This document shows, piece by piece, positions 1 through 8,110 of a DNA stretch of 23,044 bases (positions within the stretch are counted from its first letter, which is position 1; the number at the start of each line of letters is the position of its first letter). This DNA is from Flavobacteriales bacterium (GTDB lineage: Bacteria; Bacteroidota; Bacteroidia; Flavobacteriales_F; PHOS-HE28). The notes beneath the pieces are model-generated. The model was given only the letters and a program-made list of their open reading frames with translations, was not told the origin of the DNA and did no database searches. Location: the NCBI GenBank assembly GCA_016717305.1, contig JADKFY010000038.1:1-23044 (forward strand). Reading direction: 5' to 3'. The position numbers and the translations under genes were made by a program.

Positions 1-591
1 GTTTTCCTGAGCGGCCAATTCAGTACGCTCGGGCGCGGATCGTATGCGGAGTTGCCCATGGATGGTTCCGTTAACTCGTTATACGGCAGCGTGGCTTTTG
101 ATCGCAATGGAATTGTACCTAGGGTGAAGACCGCATCTCATTTGGATACGGACCCGCCGTTCCGATTCAGGACCAGCGCCGATGTGGATCTGCCGGCGCT
201 CGTTACCACTGGGAATGGGGAACTGTTCTCTGTGGACCTATCCCGCTTCTTCGCACATGTGGTGCCGAAGGACTTCTTTGCTGCTGAAAGGGACTTGCCT
301 TTCTACTGGGATTTTCCGCAGGACGATCGCCTGATCATTGAATTGCATTTCAAAGGTCCGGTCAACGTATTGAATGCCGAAGACCTCGAACGAAGTGCTT
401 CAACCCCCAATGCATCGATCGAACGGTCAGTGACCCAGTTGTCCCCGCACAACATACGTGTTGAAAGCCGGTTGCGCGTTATTGCAGAGCGCGAAGAAGT
501 GAGCGATGCTGTCCAACTCGAAGAGTTGCTCCGAGTAGCAATGGCAGAAGGCTTGCACTTGGAGCTGCAGCCTGAAGAACCCCAGCCGTGA
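1..591 (+). CDS. C-terminal part of a probable DUF3857/DUF3858 transglutaminase-like protein (5' truncated by window edge)
   Basis: The reading frame is open from base 1 to the TGA at 589-591, so the gene starts upstream of the window and the ATG at 52 is probably internal. About 196 residues are visible. The pattern resembles the C-terminal beta-rich region (DUF3858) of periplasmic DUF3857/transglutaminase-core proteins common in Bacteroidota: a hydrophobic strand ending in VDLSRFF, then RDLPFYWDFPQ (the 'R-x-x-P-hydrophobic' step seen in this family), a strand pair around LIIELHF, and a charged terminal helix. No catalytic residues are in view because the transglutaminase core would lie upstream. 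It converges on the DUF1801 gene with only 4 bp between stop codons. Family assignment is from recalled pattern, moderately sure. The function is unknown. Confidence 0.55.
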   Translation, partial: VFLSGQFSTLGRGSYAELPMDGSVNSLYGSVAFDRNGIVPRVKTASHLDTDPPFRFRTSADVDLPALVTTGNGELFSVDLSRFFAHVVPKDFFAAERDLPFYWDFPQDDRLIIELHFKGPVNVLNAEDLERSASTPNASIERSVTQLSPHNIRVESRLRVIAEREEVSDAVQLEELLRVAMAEGLHLELQPEEPQP

Positions 592-595
592 CCGG

Positions 596-1051
596 TCAAC
601 GCTTCAGAGCGCTTTCGTACATATTGACCCAAGCATCCACTGTCATCTTTCCGGCGAGTTCCCCGATCAACTCGAATGGGGTCAACTCCGGTTTCTTGAA
701 ACGGATACAACTCTTGCCCATGTCCAATTTCGTCGATATGCGCTCTGCATATGTTTTCGTGAACCAATCGAGCAACTTCGGATCGGCATACATGCCCATG
801 TGGTAAACGGCGACGAAGTTCTTTTGCGAAGCGATGCTCATGAACGGTAACGGTATTTTTGGATCGCAGTGGTAGCCATTCGGGTAGAGCTTATGAGGTA
901 CCACGTACCCGATCATGCCATAGCTCATCGTTTCCTCAAAGCCTTTTGGTAGGTTCTTCTTGATGGTGGAGCGTAACTTCTTCATGCTCTCCCGTCGGTC
1001 TTCGGGGATCATTTCGATATATGCACTCGGTGAATCCGCTGTGTATTGCAT
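596..1051 (-). CDS. DUF1801 domain-containing protein
   Basis: This is a small cytosolic protein of about 151 residues with no signal peptide or membrane segment. It shows the conserved DUF1801 (YdhG-like) pattern: an N-terminal helix ending in a RRESMKKLR-like stretch, then GFEETMSYGMIGYVVP, PLPFMSIASQKNFVAVYHMG, and the late motif TKLDMGKSCIRFKK. The family has an alpha/beta fold; some members have been called iron chaperone-like, but no reaction is established. I chose the ATG at 1051 because the homologs I recall begin with an MQY-type sequence. An in-frame TTG at 1078, with AAGGA about 11 nt upstream, would add nine residues. It lies 42 nt downstream of the PLP enzyme stop (15 nt for the TTG) and is probably last in a VOC-PLP-DUF1801 operon. 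Confidence 0.82.
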   Translation of the reverse strand: MQYTADSPSAYIEMIPEDRRESMKKLRSTIKKNLPKGFEETMSYGMIGYVVPHKLYPNGYHCDPKIPLPFMSIASQKNFVAVYHMGMYADPKLLDWFTKTYAERISTKLDMGKSCIRFKKPELTPFELIGELAGKMTVDAWVNMYESALKR

Positions 1052-1093
1052 CTTGATGAAAATGGTTTGGTCCTTCAATGTCGTAGGTTCCTT

Positions 1094-2257
1094 CTAGATA
1101 TTCGCCAACGCCTGCTCCAGATCAGCTATCAACAAGTCCGGATCCTCCAGCCCAACGTATAATCGGATCATCGTGAACGGAAGGTCAGTGTAATAGCCGC
1201 TCGGTCCTTTCAATGCGCACACCGGCCATTGCAAACTTTCATAACCACCCCAGCTCACCGCGATCAAGAAGGTTTTCAGGTTGTCGCAGAAACGTTCAAC
1301 GTCAGCCTCGTCACCTGCATCCAGTTCAATGCTCATCAAACCACCGCATCGTTTCATTTGGCTCTTGGCCAAAGCGTATTGCGGATGACTTTCCAAGAAC
1401 GGCCAATGCGTCCGCTTTACTTTCGGATGTGCATGGAGATAGTGTGCCACCTTGTCCGCGTTGTCAGCACTGCGGTTCACGCGGAGTTCGAGCGTGCGCA
1501 AGCCACGCAGCAACAACCACGCGTCATGTGGCGATGGTGCCGCCCCCAAGGTCATGAACTCCTTCTGCATCACTTGCCGCATGTGTGCCTTTGTCCCGGC
1601 CAATACGCCGGCCACCACATCGCTATGCCCGTTGAGATACTTAGTGGCACTGTGCGCTACCATGTCGATCCCCAGATCGATCGGGTTCTGGAACAACGGG
1701 CTACTGAAGCTGTTGTCACAAAGGGTCATGATGCCATGCTCCTTAGCAATAGCAGAAACCGCAGCGATATCCTGCAACTCGAAGGTCAATGAATTCGGCG
1801 ACTCCAGGATGAATAAGGTCGTATTCGGCTTGATCGCTTTTCGATAGTTCTCCGCATCGGTACCATCAACAAAAGTGTGCTCCACTCCGAAACGTGGTAG
1901 CAATTCAACAAGCAATTTCTTCGTCCAACTGTAGGGTTTGTCCACACACACGATGTGATCCCCCGCCTTTACAAAGCTGATCACCGCCGATGCGATCGCC
2001 GCACTGCCACTGCCGAATACAAGTGCATCTTCTGCGTGTTCAAGTGCGGCGATCTTCTGCCGCAAAATGCCCACTGTAGGATTGAAGCCTCGCGTGTACA
2101 AGGGCTTTTCCATTTCCTGTTGCACTACGGCGCGCATGGCTGCAACGGTCGGGTAAGTGAAATTCCCACTTTGAACGATCGGTGGAACTACGGCATTGTA
2201 TCCAAGTTCGCGGTCTTCACCGAGGTGCGTGAGAATGTAGGATAGGTCGTCCTGCAT
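1094..2257 (-). CDS. PLP-dependent Cys/Met metabolism (trans-sulfuration family) enzyme
   Basis: This is a fold-type I PLP enzyme of the Cys/Met metabolism family (cystathionine gamma-synthase, gamma-lyase, beta-lyase and methionine gamma-lyase). Landmarks in the 387-residue protein: YTRGFNPT near 54-61 (Tyr/Arg that contact the phosphate of the neighbouring subunit's PLP), FGSGSAAI near 81-88 (cofactor phosphate loop), DNSF at 181-184 (Asp that contacts the pyridine N), and SATKYLNGH with the Schiff-base Lys at about 206. Length fits the family. The longer frame to 2323 would overlap the VOC gene. The ATG at 2257 lies 4 nt after that gene's stop, so translational coupling is likely. The exact substrate cannot be read from sequence; lyase or synthase activity on cystathionine, homocysteine or methionine are all possible. 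Confidence 0.85.
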   Translation of the reverse strand: MQDDLSYILTHLGEDRELGYNAVVPPIVQSGNFTYPTVAAMRAVVQQEMEKPLYTRGFNPTVGILRQKIAALEHAEDALVFGSGSAAIASAVISFVKAGDHIVCVDKPYSWTKKLLVELLPRFGVEHTFVDGTDAENYRKAIKPNTTLFILESPNSLTFELQDIAAVSAIAKEHGIMTLCDNSFSSPLFQNPIDLGIDMVAHSATKYLNGHSDVVAGVLAGTKAHMRQVMQKEFMTLGAAPSPHDAWLLLRGLRTLELRVNRSADNADKVAHYLHAHPKVKRTHWPFLESHPQYALAKSQMKRCGGLMSIELDAGDEADVERFCDNLKTFLIAVSWGGYESLQWPVCALKGPSGYYTDLPFTMIRLYVGLEDPDLLIADLEQALANI

Positions 2258-2261
2258 TGGT

Positions 2262-2948
2262 TCAATCGTTGAAAAGAAAGTATCCCAAACCACCGGGATC
2301 ACGGATGATGATATTGTCGACAACCCCTTCTTTGTTGAAGTGGGTGATCTCTTCCGTGATCGCGATACCAGCCTTCCGTACTGCAGCGATCACCTTCGGA
2401 TTCCCTTCCTTCCCATTAAAGTACGTAAGAGACGGATTGAAGAACAGGTGCGGGCACATCATTGTTCGCATTAGGCTTATCCCGGGACAACCTTCAGCTG
2501 CAAGAGACACCCAGCCTTGTGCGGCATCACCCATGGTCACCGCAAAACCCAAGGTCTTCCAGAACTGTAACGAACTATCCATATCCGCAGCCTCAATGCT
2601 AACACCGGCGAAATTTCCGAGCAAGCTCTTCGATCCATCATCCTCTGGGATCGAAGGTCCTTCACCTTGCTTCAAGATCACCCGCACTCCGGATGGATCA
2701 TGAAAGAGATGTCCACCTTCGATCTTTTGGTAAGGTGCCGAGGCCGAGAGTGCGTCGATCACCGTGGACCAGCTTGGCGCATAAAGAGCAATTCCTGTGC
2801 GGGCGTGTCGATCCGGGTCTACATGGATGATGACCTGACCATCTGTGACCAAGTGTGGTTCCGCACGAATGACGGCGAACCCCAACTTCTGATAGAAGCT
2901 GAAGCTTTCCGGCAATGATGGCGTTGCGGTGATCACATGTGCTGTCAT
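2262..2948 (-). CDS. VOC family protein with two glyoxalase/dioxygenase-fold domains
   Basis: This 228-residue protein has two tandem vicinal-oxygen-chelate modules. The first starts with a strand and helix ending in SFSFYQKLGFAV (about 15-26) and contains HLFHDPSGVRVILKQ (about 90-104). The second repeats the layout, with MDSSLQFWKTLGFAVTMG (about 125-142) and ends in DPGGLGYFLF. The 'hxFYxxLGF' step followed later by 'DPxG' is the VOC hallmark. The full metal-ligand set is not obvious, so the protein may bind metal weakly or act as a binding protein. I chose the ATG at 2948 because the open frame further upstream to 3140 encodes Cys/Pro-rich sequence unlike the family and would overlap the divergent promoter. 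It is first in a tight run with the PLP enzyme. Confidence 0.75.
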   Translation of the reverse strand: MTAHVITATPSLPESFSFYQKLGFAVIRAEPHLVTDGQVIIHVDPDRHARTGIALYAPSWSTVIDALSASAPYQKIEGGHLFHDPSGVRVILKQGEGPSIPEDDGSKSLLGNFAGVSIEAADMDSSLQFWKTLGFAVTMGDAAQGWVSLAAEGCPGISLMRTMMCPHLFFNPSLTYFNGKEGNPKVIAAVRKAGIAITEEITHFNKEGVVDNIIIRDPGGLGYFLFND

Positions 2949-3118
2949 GGATAGTTCAATGCGTTGCGGTACAAAGGTGATACTTGGATCCGGGCAGGCC
3001 AATTGCGGATAATTCCGACCCTTACTGGACCACCTCGCGGAGAGTTCTTTTCCGAAAGATGGACAAAAGCCATTTTCCGCTGGAAAACAGGGCTTAACAA
3101 TATTTCCAACTTGGCCAC

Positions 3119-3148
3119 TTGCCCCGAACTGGCACCGCAATACTTTTG
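3119..3148 (+). promoter_or_regulatory. Bacteroidota-type promoter candidate for the small membrane protein gene
   Basis: A perfect -7 box TACTTTTG (consensus TAnnTTTG) lies at 3141-3148, with TTG at 3119-3121 exactly 19 nt upstream. This matches the TTG-N19-20-TAnnTTTG layout known for the Bacteroidota housekeeping sigma factor. The ATG at 3155 begins 6 nt after the box, so the transcript would be leaderless or nearly so. Confidence 0.55.
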
Positions 3149-3154
3149 CGTCGA

Positions 3155-3586
3155 ATGTTAAAGGCGATCGCTGTATTCTTTTTGTCCCTTGCTATCCTCC
3201 TGTTCGGTGGTGTTGGGCAGTTTGCAGCCAAGACCCTTTTATCGGGTGATCACCACTCCTCGGCCGGATCCTTCATGGAAGCAGTGTCCAAGTCGACATG
3301 TATTGAGCGATCATTTTCCAGTGAATTGAACGAATGCCCTTCGGTGCATGCCGGTAGTGGCGCTTTTATATTGGATATACCCATCCTTGAGACCGAGGAC
3401 GATAAGTTGAACTTTTCCAAGAAGCAGGTGGAGCAAAAGGGGCGTTGGGATGTTATCGCCCGAACCTTCGGAATGCACACCAGTGTGTTCCAGCAGTCAA
3501 TTGCGCAAGTACCAGCAGGGCAGAGCCTTTTGAGCCTGCAGGCCATCAAGGTGCTGTATTTGGTATTCGGGGTATTGAGGGTGTGA
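3155..3586 (+). CDS. Small predicted membrane-anchored or secreted protein, unknown family
   Basis: I do not recognise this 143-residue protein. It starts with a basic N-terminus and one hydrophobic segment (about residues 4-26, rich in A, I, L, F), which is either a signal peptide or a membrane anchor. A His/Ser-rich stretch GDHHSSAG follows, then a polar middle with two Cys (STCIER and NECPS), and a C-terminal hydrophobic helix ending QAIKVLYLVFGVLRV. I chose the ATG at 3155 because it directly follows a strong promoter box; the frame further upstream lacks an ATG. It lies 167 bp upstream of, and codirectional with, the efflux operon. A link to the pump is possible by position only. Confidence 0.6.
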   Translation: MLKAIAVFFLSLAILLFGGVGQFAAKTLLSGDHHSSAGSFMEAVSKSTCIERSFSSELNECPSVHAGSGAFILDIPILETEDDKLNFSKKQVEQKGRWDVIARTFGMHTSVFQQSIAQVPAGQSLLSLQAIKVLYLVFGVLRV

Positions 3587-3686
3587 TCCCCAGACCCGAC
3601 TGTGGCATATAGGACCTTGCCGACCCGACCCCTTTCATTTTCCTTTTTCTGATCTTTCAAGGCATGGCATTCTGGCCTAGCCACAC

Positions 3687-3702
3687 GTGTTCCGATGAAC
3701 AC
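3687..3702. repeat. Short inverted repeat upstream of the RND efflux operon
   Basis: GTGTTC at 3687-3692 and GAACAC at 3697-3702 form a perfect 6-bp inverted repeat around CGAT, about 52 bp before the adaptor ATG. It could be an operator for a regulator of the pump or a small RNA hairpin. Six base pairs is close to what chance gives. The rest of the 3587-3753 gap shows no clear promoter box or terminator. Confidence 0.25.
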
Positions 3703-3753
3703 ACCCTGGAACGGTTTCAACGAACCAATTCCGGCCTTAAGGTTGAACCCATT

Positions 3754-4836
3754 ATGAAACTATTTGCGCTGCTTTCGTGTATGTCCGCGGTCTTCGTGAT
3801 CACCGGTTGCGGTCACAATGCCGAGGAAAAGGAACAGGAGGCGATCTATTTGGCAACCGGCCCACTGCGGACGGACACCTCGGTAACGAAGGATTATGTC
3901 TGCCAGATCCACTCGATCCAGCACATCGAGTTGCGGGCCTTGGAGAAGGGTTATCTGGATGCGATCTACGTGGATGAAGGCCAACGCGTGAAAGAAGGGC
4001 AACTGCTCTTCCAGATCAGGCCCGTATTGTACCAAGCAGAGGTCAACAGTGCTGAAGCTGAAGCCGAATTCGCCGAGATCGAATACAAGAATACCAAGGC
4101 CCTTGCGGACAGTAACGTGGTTTCTCCGAACGAATTGGCCATGGCCAGCGCCCGCTGGAGCAAAGCCAAAGCAGAATTGGCCATGGCGCAAGCCCACTTG
4201 GGCTTTACTGCGATCCGGGCCCCGTTCGACGGGATCATGGGGCGCTTCCATGTCCGGAAAGGCAGTCTTCTGGACGAGGGAGATCTGCTATCGGAGCTTT
4301 CCGACAATAGCAGTATGTGGGTCTATTTCAATGTCCCTGAAGCCACGTACCTGGTCTATGAACAGAATAGGCAAGCCGACAACGGGAGTATCGTGCGATT
4401 GAAGTTGGCGAACGGCGAGGAATTCGGGAGTGAAGGTCGCATAACCGCCATTGAATCAGACTTCAACAACACAACGGGGAACATTGCTTTCCGCGCCACT
4501 TTCCCCAACCCGGACCTGGTGCTACGTCACGGCCAAACCGGCAATATCGTCATGACCTCACGCTTGGATGATGTGTTGCTCATCCCGCAGAAAGCGACGT
4601 TCGAGGTCCTCGATCATCGATTCGTTTTCGTGATCGACAACGAGGGAAATGTGCATAGTACGCGCGTTGGAATAGGGCAGGAATTACAGCACTTGTTCGT
4701 GGTGGATAAAGGGCTTGCAGAAAGCGATCAAATCCTTCTAGAAGGGCTACGTAAGGTGAAAGATGGCGAGCACGTTGCAGTAAAGTTCGTTGCTCCGGAT
4801 TCCGTAGTGAAGCATCTCAGCCTTTACGCTGAATAA
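3754..4836 (+). CDS. RND efflux periplasmic adaptor subunit (membrane fusion protein, lipoprotein)
   Basis: This 360-residue MexA/AcrA-type adaptor bridges the inner-membrane RND permease and the outer-membrane channel. The N-terminus is a lipoprotein signal with lipobox VITGC (Cys19). The lipoyl/biotinyl-like half-motif KGYLDAIYVDEGQRVKEGQ (about 65-83) is followed by an alanine/glutamate-rich coiled-coil hairpin (about 90-145). The second lipoyl half is FTAIRAPFDGIMG (about 150-162), then beta-barrel and membrane-proximal domains with HGQTGNIVMT and VLLIPQKATFEV. Family length is normal. The ATG at 3754 is chosen because it gives a proper lipoprotein signal; the frame runs upstream to 3664 without signal-like sequence. 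The permease starts 22 nt downstream, so the three pump genes form one operon. Confidence 0.93.
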   Translation: MKLFALLSCMSAVFVITGCGHNAEEKEQEAIYLATGPLRTDTSVTKDYVCQIHSIQHIELRALEKGYLDAIYVDEGQRVKEGQLLFQIRPVLYQAEVNSAEAEAEFAEIEYKNTKALADSNVVSPNELAMASARWSKAKAELAMAQAHLGFTAIRAPFDGIMGRFHVRKGSLLDEGDLLSELSDNSSMWVYFNVPEATYLVYEQNRQADNGSIVRLKLANGEEFGSEGRITAIESDFNNTTGNIAFRATFPNPDLVLRHGQTGNIVMTSRLDDVLLIPQKATFEVLDHRFVFVIDNEGNVHSTRVGIGQELQHLFVVDKGLAESDQILLEGLRKVKDGEHVAVKFVAPDSVVKHLSLYAE

Positions 4837-4858
4837 CGGTTCAGTAGAACAACACGCC

Positions 4859-7800
4859 ATGTTCAGCAACTTCATCCATCGGCCAGTACTGGCCATAGTG
4901 CTCTCGGTCCTTATCGTGTTCATGGGTTTGCTCGCGATCAAGCAGCTTCCTACTGCGCAATTCCCGGAGATCGCGCCGACCACAGTAAACATCTTCATCG
5001 CCTACCCGGGTGCCAGCGCCGACGTGCTGACCAAGTCCTGCGTGGTCCAATTGGAAACGGCGATCAACGGCGTGCAGGGAATGCGTTACATAGCATCCGA
5101 TGCCACGAGCGCCGGGGAGGCCACGATCCGCGTGATCTTCGAGCCGGGCACAGATCCCAACCAAGCGGTGGTGCGCGTGAAAACGCGTGTGGACCAAGTG
5201 ATGCCCAACCTGCCACCGCTGGTGCAGCGAGAGGGCGTGATCATCACGCCGGTCCAGCCCAGTATGCTCATGTACGTGAATCTCTACGACACCGGAAAGG
5301 ATGCCGACGAACTCTTCCTGTACAACTACGCATTCACACAGTTGATCCCGGAGATCCAGCGCATACCCGGAGTGGCGCAGGCGCAGATCCTTGGTACGAG
5401 GGTGTATGCCATGCGCGTATGGTTGAAGCCTGACCGCATGCGTGCGTATAACATCTCGGCCGAGGATGCGATGGAGGCCATGAAGGAACAGAGCCTTATT
5501 GCGCGGCCCGGACGTTTGGGTCAGAGTTCCGGCATCAGTGCACAAGCATTGGAGTATGTGCTTGTATACAAAGGCCAGTTCAATACGCCGGAGGAATATC
5601 GCAGCATTATCGTCCGTGCGAATGAAGAAGGCGAGATGGTCCGGTTGGGCGACATAGCGGATGTGCAGCTCGGTAGTGAGTTCTTCGACATTTATTCCAA
5701 CCTGGACGGCAAACCATCTGCTTCCATTGTGTTGAAACAGACGCTAGGTAGCAATGCCAGTGATGTGATCGATCAAGTGAAGGAAAAGCTCAAGGAACTT
5801 TCTGAATTCATGCCGCCGGGTGTGGAGTATAAGGTGAGCTATGACGTATCCACTTTCCTGGATGCTTCTACCGAGCAAGTGATGCACACCCTGCGCGATG
5901 CATTCATCCTCGTTGCCTTGGTCGTGTTCATATTCTTGGGAGATTGGCGCTCTACGCTCATTCCGATCATCGCTGTGCCGGTATCCATGATCGGGACCTT
6001 CTTCGTCATGCAGATGTTCGGGCTCTCCATCAACTGATCACACTCTTCGCATTGGTGTTGTCCATCGGTATCGTGGTGGACAATGCCATCGTGGTGGTGG
6101 AGGCTGTGCATGCTAAGCTGGAATCCGATCATGTCACACCGTACATCGCAGTGAAAAAGGTAATGGGCGAGATCGGCGGTGCCATCATCGCCATCACGCT
6201 CATGATGGTCTCGGTGTTCATTCCGATCGCTTTCATGACCGGTCCGGTCGGCGTGTTCTATCGCCAGTTCTCGATCACCATGGCGGGAGGCATCATCATC
6301 AGTGCCGTGGTGGCACTCACCCTCACACCCGTATTGTGTGCCATGATGTTGAAGCCCCATGTCGCAGGGCACGAGGTGAAGCGGAATCCGCTGGATCGCT
6401 TCATCGCTTGGTTCAACAAGGGCTTCGAACGGATCACAGGACGCTACGTGCAGATACTCGATCGTGTTGTCGCCAGACGAATGTTGACCTTCGGCGCGCT
6501 GATCGCGTTCTGCATCGGGATCTACCTCTCTGGCCGGATACTGCCCGCGGGCTTCATTCCCAGTGAGGATCAGGGGACCATCTACGCGGTTATTCAAACT
6601 CCACCGGGTTCCACGCTGGAGACCACCAATGAGGTAGCCCATCGGCTGCAAAAGATCTGTGAGGAGCTTCCCGAAGTGGAGTCCGTCGCTTCTCTCGCGG
6701 GGTATGAGATCATGACAGAGGGGCGTGGTTCCAATGCCGGCACCTGTTTGATCAATTTGAAGCCTTGGAGCGAAAGGCACAAGGATGTGAACGAGGTGAT
6801 GGAGGAACTGGAGCATCTAACAAAGGACCTTGGTGCGATCATCGAATATTTCGAACCACCAGCGGTCCCGGGGTTCGGTTCATCCGGTGGTTTCTCTTTG
6901 CGCATGTTGGACAAGACGAACGGTACGGACTACCATGAGTTCGACCGTGTGAACAAGGAGTTCATGGCTGCCTTGGGGGAGCGCAAGGAACTCGCCGGTC
7001 TCATCACCTTCTATGCGGCCAATTTCCCACAATACGAGCTCATCATCGACAATCAGGCAGCAATGCAGAAGGGAGTCTCCATTGGAAATGCCATGGAGAA
7101 CCTGAACATCCTGATCGGCAGTGATTATCAGCAAGGCTTCATCCGCTTTGGACGCTTTTTCAAGGTATTCGTGCAATCCGCACCGGAGTATAGACGCTAT
7201 CCCTCCGACCTGGAAGCGCTTTTCGTAAAGAACGAGGAAGGGGAGATGGTGCCGTACTCCTCCTTCATGCGATTCGAGAAACGCTTAGGACCGAACGAGA
7301 TCACGCGGTATAATATGTACAACTCGTCCACCATCCGCGGGTTGTCCGCCGCAGGGTTCACCAGTGCCGATGCGATCACGGCGATCAAGGAAGTGGCCAA
7401 GGAGAACCTGCCTCGCGGATATGACATCGCATGGGAGGGACTGTCCTACGACGAGGCGCGGCGCGGCAACGAGGCCATGTACATCTTCCTCATCGTGCTC
7501 ATGTTCGTGTACCTCGTACTGGCTGCACAATACGAAAGCTTCGTGCTTCCTTTCGTGGTGATCTTGTCACTGCCTGTTGGTGTGCTCGGCTCGTTCTTGA
7601 TGCTGAAGGTAATGGGCTTGGCGAATGATGTGTACGCACAGATCGGGATCATCATGCTTATCGGTCTGCTAGGGAAGAATGCGGTGCTGATCGTGGAATT
7701 CGCCGTTCAAAAGCAGCGCGCGGGTGCCACTGTTCTTGAAGCGGCGATCGAAGGTGCAAAGGCTCGTTTCCGCCCGATCCTGATGACCTCCTTCGCATTC

Positions 7801-8103
7801 ATCGCAGGGCTTGTTCCACTGGTGGTCGCTTCAGGTGCAGGAGCGATCGGGAACCGCACCATCGGCTCATCCGCTATGGGGGGTATGCTTATCGGAACCT
7901 TGATCGGGGTATTGGTCATTCCGGGGCTCTATTACGTTTTCGCGTCCATGATCGTTGGCCGTAAGCTCATCCAAGATGAACACGATGAACCTTTTTCCGA
8001 AGAGTTGGTGCGCAAGGAAGAGGAAGGAGGAAGTACACGAGAGGCCATGCGAAGATTGAATGATAGATTGAAGGAACTTCTGAAAAGAAAGAAGGACCGA
8101 TGA
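4859..8103 (+). CDS. RND multidrug efflux permease, HAE1/AcrB-like (frameshifted near 6034)
   Basis: This proton-driven drug exporter sits in the inner membrane as a trimer. The first frame (4859-6037) covers the start (FSNFIHRPVLAIVLSVLIV, first membrane helix) through TM2-3 and stops right after MFGLSIN. The second frame resumes without loss at LITLFALVLSIGIVVDNAIVVVE and runs to 8103. One missing C beside 6034 (AAC CTG read as AACTG) restores a protein of about 1081 residues, normal for the family. Proton-relay positions: the TM4 Asp pair reads VDN, the TM10 Lys is present in GKNAVLIVEFA, and the TM11 Arg in RFRPILMTS. The next gene starts 7 nt after the stop. Sequencing error is the likelier cause of the break; a real loss-of-function mutation is possible. 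Confidence 0.92.
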
Positions 8104-8110
8104 GAGAACC

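Noticed and set aside
2949..3140. N-terminal extension of the VOC protein up to 3140
   Set aside because: The added residues are Cys/Pro-rich and unlike VOC N-termini, and the extension would run through the divergent intergenic region and promoter.
6000..6080. Programmed ribosomal frameshifting in the permease
   Set aside because: There is no slippery heptamer at the junction, and two other genes in the window break in the same C/G-loss manner.
5839..6816. 325-residue open frame on the minus strand within the permease
   Set aside because: Its translation is full of His/Asp/Arg in the manner of antisense frames of GC-rich genes; the sense strand encodes conserved RND sequence.
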